Source: Myxococcales bacterium (lineage in GTDB: Bacteria; Myxococcota_A; Polyangia; Fen-1088). From it: a stretch of 12,811 bases of DNA. Below are positions 1 through 5,343 of the stretch, one piece after another. The notes under the pieces are model-generated. The model was not told the origin of the DNA. It did no database searches and worked only from the letters and a program-made list of their open reading frames with translations. Location: positions 195 to 13,005 of the forward strand of contig PMZX01000278.1 of assembly GCA_003170035.1 (NCBI GenBank), in the 5' to 3' direction. The stretch's first letter is position 1, and the number at the start of each line of letters is the position of its first letter. Both the position numbers and the translations under genes were made by a program.

Positions 1-273
1 TCCCACGGCGACGGTTGCCAGCACGACGGGCAAGAGTGGGTTGGTGAGGTCGAACCAGCTCACGTTGTTGCTGCCGATGTTCGTGACGATGGCGCGCGTA
101 CCGTCCGGCGAGATGGCGACGCCAAACGGGTTTGTTTCCACGGCGACGGTTGCCAGCACGACGGGCAAGAGTGGGTTGGTGAGGTCGAACCAGCTCACGT
201 TGTTGCTGTTGAGGTTCGTGACGATGGCATGGAGTCGGCGCCGCGCCTGCCCTGCGATGATTCCTAGGTCCAC
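1..273 (-). CDS. YVTN-type beta-propeller repeat protein, partial (runs off left edge)
   Basis: Reading leftward from GTG at 273, 91 codons stay open to the window edge. The translation contains NPFGVAISPDGTRAIVTN followed by GSNNVSWFDLTNPLLPVVLA, the typical blade signature of YVTN/lactonase-like beta-propellers (PFGVA, SPDG, VTN, then a short strand with a DL motif). Such propellers bind ligands or partners and are often secreted or surface proteins. The blade unit is 45 residues and appears about one and a half times, nearly identical in DNA. GTG is chosen because GGGAG lies at 287-283, 9 nt upstream, and the preceding stop codon ends only 4 nt before it; there is no better start. There is no signal peptide, and the first visible blade lacks its front half: a basic segment (QARRRLH) stands where NPFGVAISPDGTR should be. 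This could be a phage-encoded adhesin, a 5'-truncated gene at a recombination or integration junction, or an assembly chimera. The fold is fairly sure, the status as an intact gene is not. Confidence 0.6.
   Translation of the reverse strand, partial: MDLGIIAGQARRRLHAIVTNLNSNNVSWFDLTNPLLPVVLATVAVETNPFGVAISPDGTRAIVTNIGSNNVSWFDLTNPLLPVVLATVAVG
3..228. repeat. Near-identical tandem copies with 135-bp period encoding propeller blades
   Basis: Positions 3-93 recur at 138-228 with three mismatches (74/209, 75/210, 78/213); 3-73 and 138-208 match perfectly over 71 bp. The 135-bp period equals 45 codons, one propeller blade. The similarity stops abruptly at 228/229, in mid-blade. The array probably continues past the left edge. 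Confidence 0.9.
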
Positions 274-277
274 GGCA

Positions 278-709
278 TCACGCTCCCAGCGCCCCGACGA
301 GCCGCCAGACCCCGGCGCCCATGGGCAGCGCTGCCACGGCGGTATTCTGGGACGAATGACTTGGCGTGGCGGCGGGTACGATGGACCCACCGGCCTCAGC
401 GACGTAGCTCACCTTGCCCGCGCCCTTTTGGACGAAATTGAGAGCGCAACAACCGTAGGTTGCGACAAACGGAACCGTCGCCTCCAGGGGGAGGGTGACG
501 GTGACTGGGGCGGCGTTGTCGAGAGTGGTCACCTGTCGCCCACCCTCGTATGCGTCGGCCAGTGTCGGCTGATAGGTCGTGCCGGTCTGCGCATTGATGG
601 TCTTGGTGAATCGGACAGCCGCCGCGACCGTGCCGTTCGTGATGGCGGCGGCGGCGGGGTTGTAGGGAGTGCCCTCTGTCGTGTCAATGATATCTGTAGG
701 ATTTGCCAT
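278..709 (-). CDS. Small phage tail/virion protein with QTGTTY-type beta domain
   Basis: This is a 143-residue protein. From about residue 36 it shows a pattern I recognise from C-terminal modules of many phage tail fibres and spikes: NAQTGTTYQPTLADA, then TTLDNAAPVTVTLP, then FVQKGAGKVSYVAEAGG, ending with GVWRLVGALGA. In those proteins the module is an all-beta, often trimeric, virion-surface domain. Here it stands almost alone, with a short Ala/Thr-rich N-terminus and a CC pair near residues 87-88. The start ATG at 709 is fixed by AAGGAG at 720-715, which overlaps the TAA of the upstream 136-residue gene, so the two are probably translationally coupled. It may be a head or tail decoration protein or a small fibre subunit; the sequence does not decide which. 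Virion association is likely by domain and context, the exact site is inferred. Confidence 0.72.
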   Translation of the reverse strand: MANPTDIIDTTEGTPYNPAAAAITNGTVAAAVRFTKTINAQTGTTYQPTLADAYEGGRQVTTLDNAAPVTVTLPLEATVPFVATYGCCALNFVQKGAGKVSYVAEAGGSIVPAATPSHSSQNTAVAALPMGAGVWRLVGALGA

Positions 710-714
710 GGCGT

Positions 715-721
715 CTCCTTA
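715..721 (-). promoter_or_regulatory. Stop/ribosome-binding-site fusion TAAGGAG
   Basis: The TAA of the 136-residue gene (721-719) shares bases with AAGGAG (720-715), 5 nt before the ATG of the 143-residue gene. This fits termination-reinitiation coupling. Confidence 0.75.
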
Positions 722-1129
722 CGGCTGCTCTTTCACGAGGAGTGTAACGGAAATCGCGCTGGGCGCGGTAGCGCCCGCCAGCACTCCGATCAGTGCATCG
801 GGTGACAACACGTCCCACACGATCCCCTGCGGCGTATCTCCCGCCGTCAAGGTCGTGCTGGCATAAAGCGCCCACGCGCCCGCGCCAGTCAGGCGATACC
901 GCACGAGCGTCGCACTCTGCGTGGTAACGGCTGCGGTCAGCATGATCCGCTTGTTCGTGGCCTCGCCGCGATTCGGCCCCACCGTGCGGACAGATGCGGT
1001 CTTGCCTAGAGCCGTATCGGTGAGGTTGCGCGGGTCCGTGGAATCATAGATCCACGTGTACCCGCTGGCATCCGGCAGCGTCGGCTGGACGTTCGTTCCT
1101 AGGACTGGCTTGCTGAGTGGCGTGGACAT
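719..1129 (-). CDS. Hypothetical phage structural protein, 136 aa
   Basis: I do not recognise the family of this 136-residue protein. It has no signal peptide, membrane segment or cysteine. It begins with MSTPLSKPVLGTNVQPTLPD and contains a Thr/Ala/Val-rich, beta-prone second half (RYRLTGAGAWALYASTTL, ISVTLLVKEQP), like small virion decoration or tail-accessory proteins. A very strong AGGAG (1142-1138) lies 8 nt before the ATG, which suggests abundant expression. It is the first leftward gene after the plus-strand insertion and is coupled to the 143-residue gene through a TAAGGAG stop/ribosome-binding-site overlap. A virion role is inferred from position and composition only. Confidence 0.6.
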   Translation of the reverse strand: MSTPLSKPVLGTNVQPTLPDASGYTWIYDSTDPRNLTDTALGKTASVRTVGPNRGEATNKRIMLTAAVTTQSATLVRYRLTGAGAWALYASTTLTAGDTPQGIVWDVLSPDALIGVLAGATAPSAISVTLLVKEQP

Positions 1130-1139
1130 GATGTATTCT
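1110..1139 (+). promoter_or_regulatory. Weak candidate promoter for a leaderless rightward transcript
   Basis: TTGCTG (1110-1115) and TATTCT (1134-1139) are separated by 18 bp, and TATTCT ends 7 bp before the ATG at 1147, the spacing expected for a leaderless mRNA. The matches to consensus are only 3/6 and 4/6. It is listed because the plus-strand gene has no visible ribosome-binding site and needs its own transcription start. Confidence 0.15.
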
Positions 1140-1148
1140 CCTATACAT
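1131..1148. promoter_or_regulatory. Perfect 6-bp inverted repeat with the ribosome-binding site in its loop
   Basis: Read leftward the sequence is ATGTAT-AGGAGA-ATACAT, followed by C and the ATG of the 136-residue gene at 1129. The two 6-bp arms are perfectly complementary and the 6-nt loop is the ribosome-binding site. The same repeat overlaps the ATG of the rightward gene at 1147. It could be a mRNA hairpin that presents the ribosome-binding site or a DNA operator between divergent starts. The AT-rich 6-bp stem is weak, so function is a guess; the symmetry is certain. Confidence 0.4.
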
Positions 1149-1920
1149 GGACCCCATTTTGGAAGCAGAAAGTGTTGTGGCAGTCAAGGGAATTCCGAGC
1201 GCGCTGGCCGATAGGCCGAAGGCGCCCACCGATGCCGAACTCACGAAAGCGTCGAAGCTGGACAAGGCGATCGCAAAGCGCGTGCGTGAAATTCTCGACG
1301 CGCGCCAGCCGTCCGAACAACTCGACCCGCCCGAGTTGCCAGACTACCGGGAAACTCATGCGCAGCTTGTCGATGGCATTAACGGGGACGATCTGGCCGA
1401 AATGCTGCTGCCCGTTCCGCAGCCCCTGCAGCCCGGGTGCTCTGCCGTCTGGACACAGGCATCGGCGTACCTCAACGGCATCTTTCCCCGCCGCACCGCC
1501 GATACCATGACGGGGCCGCGACTCTACGATCCGAGCCCGGGAGAGTGGTCCGAATTCGGCTGGGCTTGGCGTGTCGCTACCACGCCGCTCGTCGTGCTCG
1601 ACCTGATGGCCGACGGGATGCTGGTCGGAGCCGAGGTTGCGCACCTGAAGGCCATGTTTCCGGCCATCCATTCCGCCGTTTGTGGCGAATTCGCCGACGC
1701 CATCGCGGAGCACGCGGCCAAGGATTCCGAATGGCTGCCGCCCTGGTGGCTGCAGAAGCAAATATGTACGCTGCTGGGCGTGTCTCCGGTAAGCAAGACG
1801 TTGCTGGCAGACATCGAAACAGCGCTGCAGTCGAGCAAGCAGCAACGCGAACAGCGAACGCACGACGTGCAGATGAAGGCTCAGACCGAGACGCAGACGC
1901 AACGACTGGCGGGCAAGTAG
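1147..1920 (+). CDS. Phage virion/ejection-associated domain protein on the opposite strand
   Basis: A 257-residue rightward gene inside a leftward operon. The translation has normal protein composition, while the opposite strand gives only an Arg/His/Gln/Leu-rich shadow. Residues about 80-215 follow a pattern I remember from C-terminal regions of phage internal/ejection proteins: a segment ending in TQASAYLNGIFPR, a Pro/Tyr linker, then a short helix leading to PLVVLDLMADGML, EVAHLKAMFPAIHSAV, a helix with EFADAIAEHA, and WLQKQICTLLGV. The C-terminus (residues 228-257) is a Gln/Lys/Thr-rich tail. Cytoplasmic or virion-internal; no signal or membrane segment. A stop codon at 1129-1131 closes the frame upstream, so ATG 1147 is the first start, but it has no Shine-Dalgarno; GTG 1177 with a weak GGAAG at 1161 is an alternative. 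In related phages this domain is, from memory, usually co-oriented or fused with neighbours. The gene is real with good probability; the domain match needs a profile search. Confidence 0.65.
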   Translation: MDPILEAESVVAVKGIPSALADRPKAPTDAELTKASKLDKAIAKRVREILDARQPSEQLDPPELPDYRETHAQLVDGINGDDLAEMLLPVPQPLQPGCSAVWTQASAYLNGIFPRRTADTMTGPRLYDPSPGEWSEFGWAWRVATTPLVVLDLMADGMLVGAEVAHLKAMFPAIHSAVCGEFADAIAEHAAKDSEWLPPWWLQKQICTLLGVSPVSKTLLADIETALQSSKQQREQRTHDVQMKAQTETQTQRLAGK

Positions 1921-1921
1921 C

Positions 1922-2059
1922 GTGCGGTATCTCATCGGCTTCGGCTTGGCGGTTGCGTGTGGGCTATTCGTCATGGTGAAAGTCGGCTGGGTTATAGGGA
2001 TCCTGGTTGAGTCGGTGGAGTTGGCTCTGAATCACGCTGCCCATTCCCCTGAAGCGTGA
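1922..2059 (+). CDS. Possible 45-residue single-pass membrane peptide
   Basis: One base after the TAG of the 257-residue gene, GTG at 1922 opens a 45-codon frame ending with TGA at 2059. The N-terminal half is a clear membrane-like stretch (IGFGLAVACGLFVMV, a Lys, then GWVIGILV), followed by a polar tail ending in HAAHSPEA. No ribosome-binding site is obvious, so it would depend on reinitiation after the upstream stop; ATG 1973 is a shorter alternative. Its last 68 bp run antisense to the 3' end of the 624-residue gene. Size and topology would suit a small lysis or inner-membrane protein, but no family is recognisable and a chance frame cannot be excluded. Confidence 0.3.
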   Translation: MRYLIGFGLAVACGLFVMVKVGWVIGILVESVELALNHAAHSPEA

Positions 2060-3866
2060 CGCCGGCTGCTGGAGCACCGAACTGCGTCCAGATCTGCGTT
2101 GCGAGTTCTGGAGCTGCTCCGAGTTCTTCCGCCGCCGCCCGGTACATTTTCGCGGGGAATCCTGACCGTGCGGCGTTTACCAGTTTGGCCGTCACGGTAT
2201 CTGAAACACGGGCCGCGGTCGGCAAGTAAGGAAGAGCCGCACCTATCGCCGTCGCAAGAGGGCTCCCTCCTGATAGGTAATGGCTGCCGCCTCCCGCCGA
2301 TGCTGACGCAGCCAACTTGACCATGTTCTCCATGCTCGCTAGCTTGTGGAATAGCCCATGCTTTTGGTTGGATACCCGCAACGTTGCGGCGTCCCCAATT
2401 TCCTGCAGAGCACTCAAATCACGGTATCGCGCGCGAAGGTACGAGAATCGCTCTGGATTGCCGTATGTCGGATTGCGAGCCATCACGTTGTTGATCTCTT
2501 CGTAGAGAGGTTCACGCAGCGCTGTGGAGATTTGACGGTTTAGCTTAGACGCTTCTGACGCCTTGAGGGCAGTGCTTGCAAAGCCCTTGTTTGAAGCATC
2601 GACCGCCAGATCGTGCAGTTGCCAGATTCGAATGGTGGGGACCCCACGCGCTCCGACATTTGATTGACCAGACCCGTAGTCTGCCGTGATGTCTGCCATT
2701 TTCCCGGAAATGGCCTTATATGCCTCACTACCCGGAGCAGACTTGGAACGCAGCCGGGCTAGGCTTTCCAGCACCGTGGGCACGGGCACCCCAGCCGTCG
2801 GCGGGCCCGTCTTGGGATCCTTGTCCATCCCTACATATTTATCCATCTCCTTGCCGACTGCTTCCCGTTCCTGTTTCACCTTTTGCGCAAACTTTGGGAT
2901 AGGGCCAGTCATCTCATCCGTGAGTCCCTGCCGTTCCGCCGCGCGCGCAACCTTTTGCGACGCTGGGACGTTGACGCCACCCTCGTCTAGAATTTCCTGC
3001 GTCGCAGGTAGCTCTATGGTTCCAGCAGCGGCACCTTTTTCCACGCTGGTAAGGCCCTTTTCTGCCTTGCCAGCCGCGGACGCGCGGGCCTCGTCTAGTA
3101 ACTTCTGCGCTGCGCGTTCCTCGTAGCGCTTGACGGAGTTGGTGGCTGCTTGGTTTACGCTCCCGCCAATTTTGCTAGCCACGCCAGCGACGGCCGGGAT
3201 GCCCCCGCCAATCGCAGCGCCCGTCATGCCGGCGTCGAATACCTGTGAAGGGCTACCACCTCGAAGGGCTCGGTCTGTGGCAGAGAAGCCGCCGGTGGCG
3301 AGGCTCCCACCGATGACCCTTTCCCCGAGTTGGCCGACGGCGCCAGCGCCACGCAGGGCACGCGCTAGACCACCAGCACCCGCGGCAATGGGGCGCAGCG
3401 GACCAGCTAGAGCCGATGCGCCGACGCCCGCCATCTGTCCGATCTGCGTCCCCGCCCCGCCCTCGTCCATGACTTTCTGATTCCAACCCGGCGGCACGAT
3501 GCCCGCGGCTTCCTCCCCACGCCCAATGAGACCACCCGAGAAGGCATCACCTGCGGCGACCGGGATAGCCTGGAGCGCCTTGGCACCACCGATGCCCACC
3601 TCCTTGGCGGATTGCCCTAATTCGTGGGCGAGACTCGGCCCGGGCAACGGAGGGTTGTTGGCCATCTGCCGTTGCATCCACGGCGATGGATTGGCGGCAG
3701 AGGCCTCGGCGGCTGCCTTGGCCGCTTGCCCCGCTGCCTTGGCGTCGGCTGCCTCCTTGGCTTCCAGCGCTTCGATCTCGTCAAGCTCAGGCGCGCGCGC
3801 GTTTCCCTTCTTGGCCGCGATCTTGGTGCTGAGATTCGCAATGATATCGTCAAGCGGATCGCTCAT
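1992..3866 (-). CDS. Probable internal virion/DNA-ejection protein, 624 aa, Gly/Ala-rich
   Basis: The start is set at ATG 3866 (MSDPLDDIIANL): GGAG lies at 3877-3874 with 7-nt spacing, and ATGA overlaps the stop of the 489-residue gene. A longer start at 3902 would overlap that gene by 40 bp without need. Residues 27-58 are an Ala/Glu/Lys-rich helix (EIEALEAKEAADAKAA). Residues about 85-237 are a Gly/Ala-rich moderately hydrophobic region with many GxxxG-like pairs (IGQMAGVGASALAGPLRPIA, AAIGGGIPAVAGVASKIGG), of the kind that can pack helices in or across membranes. The remainder is charged and helical (SVKRYEERAAQKLLDEARA; LREPLYEEINNVMARN), then a second Gly/Ala-rich hydrophobic patch near residues 530-565. 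The tail PTPPTQPGSL is unstructured. No enzymatic motif such as a transglycosylase Glu signature was recognised. Composition and its place behind the tail hub and two similar proteins suggest a capsid-internal protein ejected with the DNA. Role inferred. Confidence 0.6.
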   Translation of the reverse strand: MSDPLDDIIANLSTKIAAKKGNARAPELDEIEALEAKEAADAKAAGQAAKAAAEASAANPSPWMQRQMANNPPLPGPSLAHELGQSAKEVGIGGAKALQAIPVAAGDAFSGGLIGRGEEAAGIVPPGWNQKVMDEGGAGTQIGQMAGVGASALAGPLRPIAAGAGGLARALRGAGAVGQLGERVIGGSLATGGFSATDRALRGGSPSQVFDAGMTGAAIGGGIPAVAGVASKIGGSVNQAATNSVKRYEERAAQKLLDEARASAAGKAEKGLTSVEKGAAAGTIELPATQEILDEGGVNVPASQKVARAAERQGLTDEMTGPIPKFAQKVKQEREAVGKEMDKYVGMDKDPKTGPPTAGVPVPTVLESLARLRSKSAPGSEAYKAISGKMADITADYGSGQSNVGARGVPTIRIWQLHDLAVDASNKGFASTALKASEASKLNRQISTALREPLYEEINNVMARNPTYGNPERFSYLRARYRDLSALQEIGDAATLRVSNQKHGLFHKLASMENMVKLAASASAGGGSHYLSGGSPLATAIGAALPYLPTAARVSDTVTAKLVNAARSGFPAKMYRAAAEELGAAPELATQIWTQFGAPAAGVTLQGNGQRDSEPTPPTQPGSL

Positions 3867-5332
3867 TGGGTTACTCCATGCGCTTCTTTCCACATCTTCC
3901 ACGCCTGCTTAGCCTTGGGGTCATTGGGATTGGCGGAGAGGGCCGCCTTGATGGCAGCACGCTGTGTGCTCGGCGTTTGCGGAGCTGGTGCCGTCGCCGC
4001 GCTGGAAGGCGCCACCTTGGGAGCAATGGCTCCGCTGGCGTGGACGTTGTACGTCCGCTGCTGTTGCTCCTGGGCCACCTTCGCGGCCTGCTCTAACAGG
4101 GGCAAAGGCGAATGTAGCGACGCTTTCCCCATTGCCCCCGCCATTGCGCCCATCATTCGCTGTTTCTCGGGGCTCCACCTACCCTGCGTCGACGCTGCCG
4201 CGGTCTGTGCAAGACCAATGCGCTTTTCCACCTGCCCCAACGCGCGACTTGCCTCGGTCGATGCAAACCCCTCCCGCGGAAACATATGCGCGTTAGGGTT
4301 CTCCTTCAGAATCTTCTTGGCGTCGCCGATGGCTCCAAGTAGTTCCGCCGTGGTTGCGTTCTGCTTGTTGATGGCCGCCGCGTCCGCTGGCGCTGCGGCT
4401 CCTTCGACTGCGCCCGTAGTGGCGTTGATGATTGGAGCCGGCGCGGCTGCCTTGCCCGCGAGGGGGATCGTAGTACTTGAATGTTTGGTGACATGCTCTG
4501 CGACCGCCTGGTCGCCGGTGCGCAGTGACTCGGCCGTCTTCTGCTGCCAAGCTGCGATCTTCCCCTCTGCCTCTTTCACCATCGTCTGTGGAAGGACGCC
4601 ATTCTTGATCTGTTCCATCTGCATCAGCACGACTTGGTGAGCGGCTGCCCGCTGCGCGTCCATGTCGCCGAGTTCTTCGGCGCGCGCGCGGTAAGCATCT
4701 GCCAGCATTCCGCTCGATAGGTCGGCGAGCTTGAAGAGTCGTTCAGAACGCGCCTGCTTGACCTTGAGGTCCTGTTCGATCTGCTGGTTGATGTTCTTGA
4801 TCGCTTGGTTGTCTCCGCCTGAAATTCCAGCACCGAAAGCCGATAGCCATACGCCGATGCGGGCCGTCGTACGCTCTCCGGCCGTGCGGTCGTCCCAGAA
4901 GCTGGTGGGTTCCGCGGCGGCTTTCTGCACCCGTTCTTGGTACGTCTGACGGGCCTGGTCGATGCGCTCTTGTAGAGCCGATGCCGCCGCCTGACGGTCG
5001 ATGTTGTGCTGCCACGCTGCGTGTGCATCGTCCGCTCCGAGAACATTCGCGCTCTCCTGCGCCGTGGCCGCAATCTTGGCTTTCTCCATTTCGGCGGTTG
5101 CTTGATCTCCGCCCGCCTGTGCGATGGCTGCACGATCCGCTTTCATCGCTGGCGTCTCTTGCATCTGCTCGCGGCTCGACCCTTCTGTCTTCGACGGCTG
5201 GACCGGCACGCCGAACATGTTCTGGACGTAGCCGCCCCCTCCTGGGACGCCGCCCGGTATCGCCTGCCCGTCCGGCGCGGGCTCCTGCTGCGGTTCGGGT
5301 TCTTCGGTTTCGGCTTCGGCTTTGTCGGCCAT
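3863..5332 (-). CDS. Probable internal virion/DNA-ejection protein, 489 aa
   Basis: The start ATG 5332 has AGGAG at 5342-5338, overlapping the TAG of the 414-residue gene. Residues 1-30 are acidic and Pro/Gln-rich; residues 60-140 are a long Ala/Gln/Glu helix likely to form coiled coil (RQAAASALQERIDQARQTYQ). Residues about 155-173 hold the only hydrophobic stretch (RIGVWLSAFGAGISGG), followed by DNQAIKNINQQIEQDLKVKQ, a helix pattern I have seen in phage internal proteins. After another helical block (residues 200-275) come an Ala/Pro linker, a Glu/Lys/Ala-rich region, and a C-terminal helix ending KQAWKMWKEAHGVTQ. There are no cysteines and no catalytic motif. With its neighbours it forms a set of three helical, low-complexity proteins placed as T7 gp14-15-16-like ejection proteins would be, though there is no recognisable sequence identity to those. 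Role inferred from context and composition. Confidence 0.6.
   Translation of the reverse strand: MADKAEAETEEPEPQQEPAPDGQAIPGGVPGGGGYVQNMFGVPVQPSKTEGSSREQMQETPAMKADRAAIAQAGGDQATAEMEKAKIAATAQESANVLGADDAHAAWQHNIDRQAAASALQERIDQARQTYQERVQKAAAEPTSFWDDRTAGERTTARIGVWLSAFGAGISGGDNQAIKNINQQIEQDLKVKQARSERLFKLADLSSGMLADAYRARAEELGDMDAQRAAAHQVVLMQMEQIKNGVLPQTMVKEAEGKIAAWQQKTAESLRTGDQAVAEHVTKHSSTTIPLAGKAAAPAPIINATTGAVEGAAAPADAAAINKQNATTAELLGAIGDAKKILKENPNAHMFPREGFASTEASRALGQVEKRIGLAQTAAASTQGRWSPEKQRMMGAMAGAMGKASLHSPLPLLEQAAKVAQEQQQRTYNVHASGAIAPKVAPSSAATAPAPQTPSTQRAAIKAALSANPNDPKAKQAWKMWKEAHGVTQ
3874..3877 (-). promoter_or_regulatory. Ribosome-binding site that decides the start of the 624-aa gene
   Basis: GGAG, 7 nt before ATG 3866, selects the MSDPLDD start, which overlaps the previous stop as ATGA, over the in-frame ATG at 3902. 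Confidence 0.75.
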
Positions 5333-5337
5333 ATTGT

Positions 5338-5343
5338 CTCCTA
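5338..5343 (-). promoter_or_regulatory. Stop/ribosome-binding-site fusion TAGGAG
   Basis: The TAG of the 414-residue gene (5343-5341) is part of AGGAG (5342-5338), 5 nt before ATG 5332. Confidence 0.75.

Noticed and set aside
270..285. Programmed frameshift joining the 143-residue protein to the propeller
   Set aside because: The propeller is in the +1 frame after TGA, but there is no slippery sequence, and GTG 273 with GGGAG at 287-283 explains separate initiation.
41..805. 254-codon plus-strand frame at the left end
   Set aside because: It is antisense to the propeller repeats and to the 143-residue gene, and is low-complexity and Arg/Gly-rich; both minus-strand frames match known patterns.
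1141..1974. 277-codon minus-strand frame opposite the 257-residue gene, which would keep the operon on one strand
   Set aside because: The translation is dominated by Arg, His, Gln and Leu with no domain pattern, typical of a shadow frame in GC-rich DNA; the plus strand gives a natural, recognisable protein.
1921..1991. Rho-independent terminator in the convergent gap
   Set aside because: I found no stable GC-rich stem followed by a T-run on either strand.
3624..4640. 338-codon plus-strand frame across the 489/624 junction
   Set aside because: It spans two well-supported minus-strand genes with good ribosome-binding sites and has Cys/Ala/Arg-rich shadow composition.
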